DNA from: Aphelocoma coerulescens
Taxonomy: Eukaryota; Chordata; Aves; Passeriformes; Corvidae
DNA: 64,000 nucleotides
NCBI RefSeq assembly: GCF_041296385.1
Contig: NC_091014.1
Coordinates: forward strand, 68,188,622 to 68,252,621
Reading direction: 5' to 3'
The position numbers were made by a program, and so were the translations under genes. The notes under the pieces are model-generated. The model did no database searches and had not been told where the DNA came from. It saw only the letters and a program-made list of their open reading frames with translations. Positions 44,432-57,653 of the stretch are shown here, in pieces (position 1 is the first letter of the stretch; every line of letters starts with the position of its first letter).

Positions 44432-46279
44432 TCAGCCTTCTTCGGTGGTGGTGATTTGAATACAGCGTACAGAGGGGGAGAAGGAAAGGAGTAAGTGTTG
44501 TATCATGCATTTAACCCGGCCAATACCAACGATTAGCAATGCAATTCCAGTAGCAATTGTTATTCCAAGTTGTGCTAACCATTTTCCCCACCCTGTGAGC
44601 CCAAAATACTTTAGGATGGTAGTGACCCATGAACTATCAAATACTTCTCGCGGTTGCATTGCATGAAACAAATTTCTAGTATGATTACTTATTTCTCTCA
44701 TCTTAGCTCATGCCTCCTCAGCGGAGCTAGAGGCATTATGAATTGTAATACAACCCTCAGTTTCTGTTCTATTGAACATCCCACAAACTCCTTGTTCTTT
44801 TAACAATACCATATCTAAAGCTAATCTATTTTGCAGGGTCATTTTAGTATTTTGCTGGACTTGGGTGTATAATTCTCCAAATGCATCTTGTGTCCAATTG
44901 CTTCATATACTTAATTGCCAGGTAATATCTTCTAATACGAACTGGTGTCTTTTAAAGGTAACATAGGGAGTAAAGAAATTTTCCAGAAATAGAGATACTT
45001 TTTCTCCAGTGGTATAGTAATCTGGAATGTCAACTCCTTGAATTGCCCATTCTGCTCTTTGTGTTGCCTTTGAAGAGGGAACACTACGACAGTGACGTTC
45101 TTTAGACACTTTGGTGAAAGTAAAAATACGTCTGGGGCAAAGGGAGGGAATTCCAATTCCACACCTAAGTCCAGCATGTTGTTCTAATGACAAATGTGAA
45201 TAAAATATCTCATCAGAGCATCCCCAAGCCATTCCAAGAGGGGCTATATATTTTGCAGTTTTCCACTTAGTTGCATCTGCAAAATCAAGGACGGTGATTT
45301 CTGGCTTAGTATTGATTGGAGTCCCACGGACTGGGTAGTGGGTAAAAGGAACTCCACATGGGTTGAGAAGGTATTTGTAGGAGGAGTTACAGGACTCATC
45401 TTGATTTCTCCAGCCTCTTGAGAGGTATCCCCAACAAGTACACACATCAGTTCCTAATGTTCGAATTCTAAGTGAAAACCATGTTTCTGGAGGATCTCCT
45501 GGTCCTTCTTTGCATGTTATCACCTTTGAGCAATTGACTAGAGGACTATCTTCTTTTGTAGTCTTTTTTAGTCTCTAAATTTACCTTTAAGAACTGTTTG
45601 TACAGACCATGCCCACATTAAATGTTGTCAGTCGATTGGGGTTCTATTCGTTATGTTCGGAAGTTGACCACAGCAGGAAGGGTTAAAAACTGTGCTATAT
45701 TTGCCTTCATCTACATCTGGTGTGTAGAGTGGGTCAAACCGTGGATCCCATGGGTAAACAAGGCAGGGCTGTTTAGCATTATATTCCTCAAAGGTTATTG
45801 TCTCAGGGCTGAATTTACTTTTATCTAATTTGATGGCTGGGTGAGGGGATTCAATTTGAGATAAGATGGTTCTATTTACCTTTGGACGCCTAGTTCTACA
45901 ATATTTCTGGTGCAACTGTCCTTCATGAGGTGCATCAGAAGGTGGGTCATATGTTTGGTAAAGGTTATGTACTATAGGGGTACCTCTGCACTCAACTTGG
46001 GCTCCATTTTTCTTACTTGTCCACTGTTCAGGTAGAGGCAATGGAGCTGCCACACTAGTCATATTGAGGACAAAAGATAAATTCAAGGGTACTATGTAAG
46101 ATGGCAATCCTGGTTCAGCAGAATCAGGTAATGTTACACATACACCTTGATCAGTAGGATTCCATATTTTTGCAAACCCTTTTCCTAATTTCCAGGCAAG
46201 CTTCCTTTGATCTAGCTCTGCTAGCTAGCTCTGCTGAGCACATGCACAAGGTAAATAAGCATAAAAATAGACCTAACAT
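44432..46279 (-). pseudogene. env: env, broken, unit 3
   Basis: Same segments as unit 1: leader at 46279, surface frames 46107-45628 and 45523-44903, tail 44701-44432. One private change turns Ala into Gly in the hydrophobic leader (plus-strand G to C near 46272). All shared breaks are present. Confidence 0.85.
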
Positions 46280-49200
46280 GTTACAATCCCAATTACCAGT
46301 AAACCGAAGCATAGTTCGTATCTGAGGTTTTTCATGCACAGTCCTGAATATTTTTTTCTCCTGTTGTTCAGTTACCTGTGAAAGACAAGAAAAAGTCTGT
46401 CCAGCCCCTTTCAGGGCTAATATTAAAATGTAGGAATAAGCCAGCGAGAGCTTATTTTGTGTTCTTTGCCATAAGCATCGTTTGCTTTCCAGGTATGCAT
46501 GTTCAAAGGAGTAGTTGAGTACCATGGGTACAGCTCCTGCGGTAGGCAGTTCCACCCATACAGGCTGTCCTGGGAAGCGTGCGGGTTTTTGATTACCTGT
46601 AGGTTTAGATGTTGCTGGTATCAAGGAGGGAGGCTGCAGATAAAAAGCTGTGAGTCTGGGACATCCATTTACTCCCCATTGCTCATGTACTGTTTTCACA
46701 GCATCCCATAGTCGTTCAGTCCAATTAGAATGTTGAGGTTTCAGAAATCGCTTAAGCAGGCCATTTGTTCTCTCGACGATGCCATTTGCTTGTGGATAAT
46801 GGGGTGTGTGAAATATCCACTGGATCCCTTCTTCTTTGGCCCATTTTTGGACGATGGTCGCTGTGAAATGTGCCCCGTTGTCGGATTGGATAGGTACAGG
46901 TTTTGGAAAGAAACTGAACCACATTTTAAGGGCTTCTAATGTGTTTGCACTAGTTGCCCGAGAGAAGGCTCCTGCTTGGACTAGTCCTGACCTGACTTCT
47001 ACCGACACGTGTTGTTTGCCCTCAGACTTTCCAAAAGGTCCAATATCATCTACTTGCCATGTGTCCCACAGTCCCTTTCCTGTCTCTGATATGTGAGGGG
47101 GGTTGTTCTAAAGGGTGACGCTCTGATCGGGTCCGGCACTGCTCGCATGAAGATCTGCAGGTACGGCACATTTCCCGAGTCCCCGGCCATCCTCTGCTTG
47201 CTGCTTCCTTGTATAGGTCTTGTGCCCCGGTGTGCTGTCGCTTTAAGTGCAACCATTCTAATCATGGATCCCAGTTTTCTCTTGGAGGTTTTCTACTTAG
47301 TGGGGCTAATCTGGCCCTCTCATCTACTTTGTGATTCCAGTGGCTAGTTGGGGTTTCCTTTTCTTGATGAGAGGCTACCCAGCCAACTAAAAAATTCCCC
47401 TTTTTTGCTACAGCAAGAATTTCTTGCCATTTTTCCTTTTGCCAAGCAGGGACCCTGTTTACTTCCCAGTCCTTTTTGTCCCAGAAGGGGAGCCATTCAG
47501 TACACCCTTTGAACACAGCAAAAGAATCAGTGTAAACATATACAGAGTCTGAGGTTTCAGATGCATGGTTAAATACACTCCAGACTGCTGCCAGTTCTCC
47601 CACTTGTGCACTACCTTCCCCTTCTGTTACAATTTGCTTGCCTGTATTTATTTGTAAGGCTACAGCACCACATTTCCAAACCTTACCTTCTCGCTTTGCT
47701 GATGCATCCGTAAACCACACATTCTGCAATCGTTCTGAGTACGGGGGAGCAACTTGGGTCATAGAAGGTGAAAAGTCAGTGGTGCTATTTAGGGTTACCT
47801 CATCTTGTAGAGGAAGATTTTTGCGAGCTCCTTCTGTTACTTGAAAAATGGTGCAATAATGTTCCATTTGAGCATACCGTTTGCAAACAGAGGCACGTTG
47901 GGCCACCCCGTCAGGGGGTGGGATTCCTGCCAAAACTGACTTGATGACTTGAAAAGGTTCCCTTAAAATCAGGGGTTGTTTGTGGGTAGTTTTCTCTGCT
48001 TCCTGAAAAGCAGTGCTGACCACGAATAAACTTTTTTCCCAGGTAGAATATCGTTTTTCTGCATCTTTAAAACTGCGTGAGTAAAAGCCTATGGGTCTGG
48101 TAGGACCATCGGGTCCTTTCTGCCATAAATGTGTAGACAGTCCAGAGCTTGCAAATCGCCATTCCATGTGTACTGGATCAGTGGGATGTATAGGACCTAG
48201 GGATTGGTATGTGTTAGCTTCAAAAATTAGGAGTTGTAGGGCCTCATCGTGCAAGGGAGTCCAATCCCACTTTGCTTTTTTTCCTAGCAAATCATACAGG
48301 GGCCTTGCAATTATTGAAAAGTCAGGAATGTGTTTCCTCCAAAAAATTAGCAGGCCTAAAGCATGCTGCAGGTCTTTTTTAGTCTCTGGGGTTTCAATTT
48401 GGTCTAGGTGGCTGAGGGTGTCTGGGGCAATACACACCATTCCTCCTTTCCACCAGATTCCCAAGAATTTTACTTCTAGGGAAGGGAGTTGTACTTTTTC
48501 AGGAGGAATACGTAAGCCCGGGGATTCTAGATGTTTAATGATGTTTGTTTGTGTTGTTTGTACAGGTGTAATCTCATCTCCTGCCACCAAAATGCCATCA
48601 ATGTATTGGTATACTCTTACTCCTGGTGCAGGAGGAATGAGTGACAATTCTTGTGCTAGTGCATGATGTGCTAGAGTGGGTGAGTGTTTGAATCCTTGTG
48701 GGAGGCGAGTGAAAGTATATTGCTGGCCCTCCCCCGTGAAAGCAAAACGCTCCTGATCTTGTTCCTGCGAGGGGACCATAAAAAACATGTCCTTGACATC
48801 AATAGTGGCCATAATTTGATGAGCTTGTTCTTGTCTAGTAGCTCTCAGCTCAGCAATGTTTGGGACTGCAGCAGTGAGAGGCCCTGTATTTTGAGTTAAG
48901 CCGCCGATAGTCTCCTGTCAGTCTCCAGTTGCCATTAGGCTTGCGGACTGGCCACACAGGAGCATTGTAAGGGGAATGTGTTGCAATCACTATTCCTTTT
49001 TCTTTCAAATGTGCAATAATTGGTGTGATTCCTTCTCTGGCTCCTAAAGGCAAGGGGTAAGGTTTGACATTGGTTACTAGGGAGGGGGGAAGAGCAGGAG
49101 CAGAACTTAACAAACACAAATGGGAGGTTTCCTGCCCCAAAGTCCCTATTTTTCCTTCTTCATTGGTCCAAGGCCTTCCCTTTAGGAGGTCCAGACCCAG

Positions 49201-49445
49201 TGAATTTGTAGGAAATTCACCTGTAATCATTAGGGTGTCAACTGCTTTCTCTTCTGCCGGTAACCAGCGTCTTACCTTTGCTGTCATCTGGGCTTGGCTA
49301 TTCTCAAAAACATCTGTGACACGTATACTCTTACGTGAGGGAGTGATTCCACGTGAGGAGGCATCTTCAATTTTAAGGGCAGACACCTGAGCACCAGTAT
49401 CTACTAAAAAAGTTACCGGGGCTTTGTGGGGACCAGTAGGACAGG
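46280..49445 (-). pseudogene. pol: pol: protease to integrase, unit 3
   Basis: The lesions of unit 1 are shared: a T4 run at 48889-48892 separating protease and RT frames, YIDG with its Gly codon at 48594-48596, and the integrase frameshift near 47097-47102. In addition, a private T to G change on the coding strand (A to C on the plus strand) creates a TGA at 47262-47264, so the RT-RNase H frame ends after 516 codons, just before the integrase zinc-binding region. Confidence 0.92.
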
Positions 49446-49448
49446 TTA

Positions 49449-51174
49449 TTAACGGGTCTCCTCTGGAATTGTTAGAAAGGCGCCTGATGTGAATCCACCC
49501 TTCGCCCCCTGGCTTACCTTCTGCAAAGATAAGGGTTTTCTGTCACCTTCCCTTTCTTGTGGTTCCTCCAGGGGAGGGGCTGTAGCAGGGACAGCTTTTA
49601 ATGGTTCCTCTTTTGCTGGCCACTCTTGGATGAATAGTTCTAATTTATTAGTGGGCTGGCCATCCATTAGGGTCCTTGGGACTCCCTTTTGTAAGCCCGC
49701 AATCCACAGGGCATTTCTTTTCTCCTTGCGTTCTTCCCCTGTATTTGTTTGTCTACCCAGCCCAGGGGAGAACCTTACCTTTTGGAGTTTTGCTGGGGAC
49801 AGGGTTTTGCACTCTGTGCGCCGAATTGATCTAGAATCAGTTGTATTTGAAGGAATTGGGCCATATTTTCTCCCGTAATTAATTAATTCTTGTGCCACCT
49901 TCCCCCCCAGGTCCAAACCTTCCCTTTTGCCCGCTTAAGACTGAGGGAAATAGCTGCTGCCTCCAAGGTGGCTACAGCTCTTTCTGCAATTGGGAGACTT
50001 TCTATTTGTCCTTTTAGCTGCATGCCTATGGGTTTGACAGCTTCAGGGAGGCCTCTGATAAGAGGTATCATTCTCTCAGGATCCACAGGCACCATCACTG
50101 GAGATTCACCTCGTGGTGTTAATTTCCTATCATGCATCATTTGTAAACGAGCCGCTTTCTGTACACTTTCTACAGTCTGATTGACATTCCTTACTATAGC
50201 CAGGGGATCTCCTCTTTCTGAAGGACTGAGTCTGCCAGCCCAATCAGCAGCTCTCTGGGGAGGGACCAAGGAGCACGGTTATCTCCTGTGGTAAGGAAGA
50301 CTCCTGCCCCTCCAGTACCCTTCTGCCTCTTTTTCTGAGAACAGAATTTGGTCAGCCCGTGTGAGAGAGAGTCTCCAAACACATTCAGTTTCAGATTCTT
50401 TGGGACTTTGGCTATACCCTTCCTTTAGTTTGGCCAATTCAGTAGCTGTAGATGGGATTTCTTTTGTGGTTATGTCAGGTGTGTCGTCGTCTGAAGCCTC
50501 ATGGGTGTATTCTGTTTTAATGAAGGGACGGAGCGAGGCTGAGGGCTTTTCTGAGTGATTACGCAAGGATTCTAAGTCCGAGAGGGGGTACGCTTCTTTA
50601 GATAGTTCCAGCTCTGACTCCTTTTTTCCCTCATTTGCTGATCTTGCAAACAGCTCCTCTCGGAGCACACAGACAGTAGCCTTTTCATTCCTTATCTCTT
50701 CCTGGAGGAGGTGGGTGTTAGCTCCAGCTGAAATTGCAATGCTTTAACCAAATGCTGTAATGAAGCAGTAACTTCCGTATCAGCTTTCTGCTGGTGCTCT
50801 CTGTGTCCTACTGCAGCTAGCACAGCAGCAGCTAAGACAGAACATACCACTGGTTGCGCTTTACCTTTTTTGAGTCTCGCTCCTGTGCGCAGGACAGAGA
50901 CTCGATCAACGAGTGCTTGGATATTATACCAATAGTTTTGTGCCCAGTCCGTCCCTGGAGGAGATGGCCTGGCACCAAATTCATCCAACAAAGTAAACAA
51001 AGCTTGTGTATGATGTCCCATGTTACTTACAAATGTCGGAGTGATCATTCCTAGAGGATGCCCAGCGTAAAGTAAATTTACAAAAGTCTCACCCCTGCAC
51101 TCTGGGAAGGTTCCTCTTCTGCCAAACCAAAGAAAGTTACAAACACTGGAGTAGTCTCTCTTGAGGGACACCCC
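49449..51174 (-). pseudogene. gag: gag, broken, unit 3
   Basis: Same frame segments as in unit 1 (51171-50692, 50668-50279, 50269-49883, 49916-49449) with identical translations. Confidence 0.7.
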
Positions 51175-52177
51175 TTACAAAATGGTTTCTGAGGTCCTAC
51201 TCCTTACACCTCGAGAGCACCTAGTGTTTACCAAAGTTACAAGTCTCAAAATTACTTTCCAAACTCCCAGGTCTTTTACCTACAGGAGTGCCAATTTCCC
51301 AGACCCTGGGCCTCGGGAGCACCGTTTTAGCTCAGGTGCATGTGCAAACACACAAGCAAACAAACAAACAAACAAAAGAGTAAGACAGAGTAAGAAAGGT
51401 AGAGAGGTGTTAGGAAATGTAGAAAGGTACGTTGTTTTATTTTCCTAAAATGATCCAATCATAAGAATTAGCAATTCATGCATTTTTTGGAAACAACACT
51501 CTCATTTTACGGGGATCCTGCCGACTATGCCAATAAAGTGTTACGATCCGGTTCAGACCCAGAAAGGCAAAGCAGGCGAAGTCTCTGAGCATAAACCAGA
51601 AAGAACTTCGAAGGTTCAAAATATTGCCAGATATGAGATTAAAACCAAACGAGATTAAATGTCGATGCCAAAAAATTGATGTATTTTATTTGACAGTAAA
51701 AGTAGGGCCCAGTTTGGGGCCAATCACCCTTGCAGTGCCTAAAGGGGCTCCAGCAGAGCTGGAGGGGGGCTGGGAGCAGCCGGAAGCGGGAGCAGCCAGA
51801 GCTGGGAGCACCTGCATCTTAGCCAAGGCAGCTGCCGCCAGGTTTGGTGGTGCCTGAGCAGGGCGGGGACGATGCCAGGGACATCCCGCAGTGACGTCTT
51901 CTCTTTTCCGCTGGGCGTGCGCTCGGTCCCAAAGCGCACGCCCATTCTGATCTCAGTCTCACTCCATGTTTAGACACGCTCACAGTCCTGGATTTCATCC
52001 CATGCCAGTGGCAGACCCGTGCAGCCCCAGAGCCAATACCAAGGCCAGGCTGAAGGCAAACGCCACATTTAGCCTTCACGCCAATGGTAGCTGTAATGTA
52101 AAACCCAGCCCTAACGCCGAGGCCTCTCCTAATTCCAGCCCCTTGCTAAATGCTCAGCCCTAAACCAAATGCAACGG

Positions 52178-52751
52178 TGTAATAAATGAATTGGTTTCAG
52201 GGTGTTGATTTTTACTGTTTGGAGGAGATAGAAAAGAGGGGAGTTGATAGTTGGATACATGGGCATGTTAACGGAGGATATTGCGAGACTGTCTGGGTGT
52301 AATATCGGAGTGTGAGCACTAGGTGGAGACGCAATTGGGGATGTGATGACGTGATGGACTAGAAAATGACCTCATGCAGGTGATGTCAACATCTTGGACC
52401 GCTTAGCCAATCATTCGACACCCTCGGGAAATGATTGGACAAAAATGCATCTTGATAAAGACCAATAGAACCCCTGGAAGCGAGCCAATCAGAAGAAGAA
52501 TCCAAAATCCACCAATTGTGAACGGACAGAGGGCATAAGAACGGACCTGGGACTTTATCCGGGGAGCTCCTGCGGAACTTGGGGTCCAAGGTTGCACCCA
52601 GTGGGTCACACTGTCCTTTTTGTGTGCTGCTTTACTCTGGCTTGTCGTGCGGAGCCTGGGCTTATCCTGGGTTCTCGCTCTCAGTTGTTAATGAATAAAC
52701 AAACGAGCTGGCTTTTCTTTTTTAAAAAAAGTCTCAGCTTCGTTTATAACA
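52178..52751 (+). mobile_element. Solo LTR, unit 3
   Basis: Same element at the same site, with ACGG on both sides (52174-52177 and 52752-52755). Confidence 0.88.
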
Positions 52752-53789
52752 ACGGTGAGCTCGAAGGCCAAAGCCAGCCCCAACTGCAACTCTTAAGATC
52801 AAGCCCAACACCAATCCCAGCTGAAGCCCTAAATCCAGCTTTGAGCCCAGCCCCAGCCCATACTCCAATGCCGCCTTTAGCTCTAACTCCCAAACTCAGC
52901 CCCAACTGCTGCCCTAAGGCCAACCATTCATGGAGTTAAGGCCAGTGCCCCAGGTGCACTCCCTAGCCCAAGGCAGGCTCCAAGCTCAAGGCCACCGTTA
53001 GCCCTAAGGGCAGGGCCAGCCCTAAGGCCGGCCTGAGCCGCAATGGCAGCCAAAGGCAGCCCAAGTGGGGCTTCAACGCCGCCCCCTCCCCCAGCCCGCC
53101 CTGATGCCGGCCCTGCCTCCCTGCGCTGCGAGCCAGGCGCTGTCCCCGCGTGTCACAGAGGCCGCGGCCTGTGGAGCAATCAGCGGGCTCGGTGCGGTGC
53201 TGGCACTGGCCGTCCCCGAGCCCCCTGCCTCTGGGGCAGTGTCGTCGCCCGGAGACGTCGTGGCCCCGCCGCCTGCGCCGCAGAGTTGTCACAAAGGGCA
53301 GCGGCGACATTAGGACTTCCTGGCCAGCCGCTATTTCCAGGCATGATGCTTAAGCATGGATCGGCCGCTTCTGATAGCGTGTCTGTCTTGGGCGAGCGTT
53401 TTTGTGATGGCTGTGCAGGCGCGTTGGATACAGCTGCAGGACGCTCTGTTTCCACAGAAAATTTGCGGCCAGCACTGCCAGGCATGGTCACAGGATGCCT
53501 GCTAGTAGTGGCTCAGCAGCTCTGAGACCGCTCTTTGCAGCGTCCAGCGGGGAGTTAAGGGCAGCGTTGAATCGAATGATAGCAATGCAAAAGGATGCAA
53601 AGCACAGCGTGTGAACAGGAGCTTTGGAGCGCTCGGCACACAGGATATTTCAGAGGAGAAATCCCCTGGTGCAGCTGGCCCCAATAAAGAGCGGCCGCTG
53701 CTGAATGCCACACTCCAGTGGCGTTTTAAATGTAATTTTTCTATTTTATAGGGTTTCATTTTTGCTAAGCTTTGGTAATGCCCGGGGTG

Positions 53790-53970
53790 TGATGTCATTG
53801 ACCCGCTGCCTCTCGACCAATCAGATCGCTCCGCTACGTTCTGGCCCCGCCCCTCATTGTTTCCTCACAATGAGGAACCTTGGCGCTCGATTCCCATTGG
53901 CTGCCGCCCGGGGGGGCGGGGCTTAGGCTGCCTATATAAGGCGGCGGCGGTGGCGGGGCTTCACTTGCAG
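53790..53970 (+). promoter_or_regulatory. TATA/Inr promoter, unit 4
   Basis: Identical by eye to the unit 1 promoter. TATATAAG lies at 53933-53940 and the Inr A is at 53963. Confidence 0.8.
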
Positions 53971-54425
53971 TCCCGGCGTGGAGGCGGCAGCAGCGGAGCG
54001 GAGCGGGCGGAGAGGAGCGGAAGCCCCGAGGCCGGAGCTCTGGGAGCGGCCCGGCCCTCAGCGCCGCGGCCCTGGAGCCCCAGGCCGGGGCGGGTGGGAG
54101 GGGGTGGCTGGGAGGGAGATGGGATGGTTCGCTGCGCCGCTTCTCGCCGCCAATGCGCCTTTTCTCTCTGCCACTTTTCTCAGGTACCTGCGCCGGCCCC
54201 TCCAGATGGCAGTGGGAGCGCCAGCAACCCCGGCTCGGCAAAGGCAGGGACGGGCAACTACCGCGGCAACGAGGGACCGCACCCCAGCTCGGCAAAGGCA
54301 GGGACGGGCAACTACCGGGGCAACGAGGGACAGCAACCCCGGCTCGGCAAAGGCAGGGCCCCAGCAGCGCCGGGGCAACGAGGGACAAAATCGGAAGAGT
54401 TCGGACACCACCCGAAGCCCACCAA

Positions 54426-54594
54426 AGGTAAAATCAGGTAATACCAGGTAATACCAGGTAAAACACGGTAATACCAGGTAAAACACGGTAATACCAGCTA
54501 ATACCATCTAATATTATCTAATACAGGTAAAACACGGTAAAATCAGGTAATACCAGGTAAAATCAGCTAATGCCAGGTAAAACACGGTAAAACA
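54426..54594 (+). repeat. 10-bp GGTAA array, unit 4
   Basis: Same as the unit 1 array with no difference seen. Confidence 0.9.
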
Positions 54595-55805
54595 AAATAA
54601 AATTGGCAAAAATCACATCAAATGCCTTGAGTGATCTTTGCTCTCCCAGCGAGTGGCTTGCGATGCAAACAAATCCCAAAGCCCCCGCCTTCCCCGTGGG
54701 AGAGGAGGCCGGAGCCCCCCCGGCCTCAGCTGGGGTGAGGAGCACGCATGGCCCGGGGCTGTCTCCGTCCCTCTGCATCCTGGGGGGTCCTGTGGTGTCT
54801 TCAGGCCTCTCCTGTCGGGGAACGATCGGGACTGGGGGGATCTCTGTCCAAGTCATGGCGGGAGATACTCGGGGCAGTCACCCCAGGGCTGAGAGGGACG
54901 GAGCCCCCCTGGCCCCAGCCCCCACACGCATTTCCCAGGGCGAGAGGGACCAGGATGTGCAGTTGGCGGAAAGGCTGCTCGGCCGCGGTGCTCTCTTGCG
55001 CGCCCGGTGCTGCGGCCACGCCTCCCGCTGCCTCTCCCGGCGCCCTCTCCTCGCTGCCGGCCTCAGTGGGCGGCGCCCGCCGTGTTCCCACCGTCATCCT
55101 TGCATTATTCTCCTTTTTAAAGGAGCCTCCAAGGCTTTAGCACATTAATAGCTGTCTCATCTCCTGTGGGAGCCACTTCGATTCTAATTTTACCAGCCTG
55201 CTTCAACCTTTCCAAGCCCAGGGCAGTCCCCTCGGAGCCGTCTAGTCTGTGGCTCTTACACCATGTGCTTAAGGGTGTTAAAGCCTGTTGGTCGTATTTT
55301 ATGCCTTTTTTTGTTAAAAAGCAAGTCCATACCTGTAGTACGGGGTCTTTTGGTGCTGAAACTCTGCGCCCATGCTGGCAATGTCTCCCAATTACAAAAA
55401 AGGAAAAAGAAAAAAAAAAAAAAAAAAGAGAAGGGAAGGTCCGTCTGAGCAGCAGCTCACTGTGCTACCTTTAGTGCCGCCGAGATGGGGTGGGGGGAGC
55501 GAAGCAGTTGGAAGCGTCTTATCTGCCTCCTCTGATCTTGGGAGCAGTTTGGCTGCAAGGCGGCCGCCCGTCCTCCGAGTTGCAGGCGCGGTGCCCGGTC
55601 GCTGCAGCCGAGCCTTGGCCCACTCCCGGTGCTCTCAGCACGGCACGCAGCAGCAGGGGAGGGGTTCCACAACTCACTCGTGGTTCCGCTCCAGGGCTGC
55701 AGGTTCGGGGGGTTCTCCTCAGGCGGGCGGCGTCGGCTCCAGGAGGCCTCAGAGTGTCTCGCAGCAGGCAGTGGTGGTGGTGGTGGGGGGGGGGAGAGGC
55801 AAGGG

Positions 55806-57653
55806 TCAGCCTTCTTCGGTGGTGGTGATTTGAATACAGCGTACAGAGGGGGAGAAGGAAAGGAGTAAGTGTTGTATCATGCATTTAACCCGGCCAATAC
55901 CAACGATTAGCAATGCAATTCCAGTAGCAATTGTTATTCCAAGTTGTGCTAACCATTTTCCCCACCCTGTGAGCCCAAAATACTTTAGGATGGTAGTGAC
56001 CCATGAACTATCAAATACTTCTCGCGGTTGCATTGCATGAAACAAATTTCTAGTATGATTACTTATTTCTCTCATCTTAGCTCATGCCTCCTCAGCGGAG
56101 CTAGAGGCATTATGAATTGTAATACAACCCTCAGTTTCTGTTCTATTGAACATCCCACAAACTCCTTGTTCTTTTAACAATACCATATCTAAAGCTAATC
56201 TATTTTGCAGGGTCATTTTAGTATTTTGCTGGACTTGGGTGTATAATTCTCCAAATGCATCTTGTGTCCAATTGCTTCATATACTTAATTGCCAGGTAAT
56301 ATCTTCTAATACGAACTGGTGTCTTTTAAAGGTAACATAGGGAGTAAAGAAATTTTCCAGAAATAGAGATACTTTTTCTCCAGTGGTATAGTAATCTGGA
56401 ATGTCAACTCCTTGAATTGCCCATTCTGCTCTTTGTGTTGCCTTTGAAGAGGGAACACTACGACAGTGACGTTCTTTAGACACTTTGGTGAAAGTAAAAA
56501 TACGTCTGGGGCAAAGGGAGGGAATTCCAATTCCACACCTAAGTCCAGCATGTTGTTCTAATGACAAATGTGAATAAAATATCTCATCAGAGCATCCCCA
56601 AGCCATTCCAAGAGGGGCTATATATTTTGCAGTTTTCCACTTAGTTGCATCTGCAAAATCAAGGACGGTGATTTCTGGCTTAGTATTGATTGGAGTCCCA
56701 CGGACTGGGTAGTGGGTAAAAGGAACTCCACATGGGTTGAGAAGGTATTTGTAGGAGGAGTTACAGGACTCATCTTGATTTCTCCAGCCTCTTGAGAGGT
56801 ATCCCCAACAAGTACACACATCAGTTCCTAATGTTCGAATTCTAAGTGAAAACCATGTTTCTGGAGGATCTCCTGGTCCTTCTTTGCATGTTATCACCTT
56901 TGAGCAATTGACTAGAGGACTATCTTCTTTTGTAGTCTTTTTTAGTCTCTAAATTTACCTTTAAGAACTGTTTGTACAGACCATGCCCACATTAAATGTT
57001 GTCAGTCGATTGGGGTTCTATTCGTTATGTTCGGAAGTTGACCACAGCAGGAAGGGTTAAAAACTGTGCTATATTTGCCTTCATCTACATCTGGTGTGTA
57101 GAGTGGGTCAAACCGTGGATCCCATGGGTAAACAAGGCAGGGCTGTTTAGCATTATATTCCTCAAAGGTTATTGTCTCAGGGCTGAATTTACTTTTATCT
57201 AATTTGATGGCTGGGTGAGGGGATTCAATTTGAGATAAGATGGTTCTATTTACCTTTGGACGCCTAGTTCTACAATATTTCTGGTGCAACTGTCCTTCAT
57301 GAGGTGCATCAGAAGGTGGGTCATATGTTTGGTAAAGGTTATGTACTATAGGGGTACCTCTGCACTCAACTTGGGCTCCATTTTTCTTACTTGTCCACTG
57401 TTCAGGTAGAGGCAATGGAGCTGCCACACTAGTCATATTGAGGACAAAAGATAAATTCAAGGGTACTATGTAAGATGGCAATCCTGGTTCAGCAGAATCA
57501 GGTAATGTTACACATACACCTTGATCAGTAGGATTCCATATTTTTGCAAACCCTTTTCCTAATTTCCAGGCAAGCTTCCTTTGATCTAGCTCTGCTAGCT
57601 AGCTCTGCTGAGCACATGCACAAGGTAAATAAGCATAAAAATAGAGCTAACAT
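55806..57653 (-). pseudogene. env: env, broken, unit 4
   Basis: Same segments and translations as unit 1: leader at 57653, surface frames 57481-57002 and 56897-56277, tail 56075-55806. All shared breaks are present. Confidence 0.85.

Larger units (their letters stand above)
44432..51538 (-). mobile_element. Defective class III-like provirus, unit 3
   Basis: Same element and ends as in unit 1. It carries a private stop codon between RNase H and the integrase zinc-binding region. Confidence 0.9.
42147..53517. repeat. Array unit 3 (11,371 bp, complete)
   Basis: This copy is the same length as unit 1. Private changes include a T for C in the 10-bp repeat near 43095, a C for G near 46272 that alters the env signal peptide and integrase tail frame, and a nonsense change at 47262-47264. 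Confidence 0.97.
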
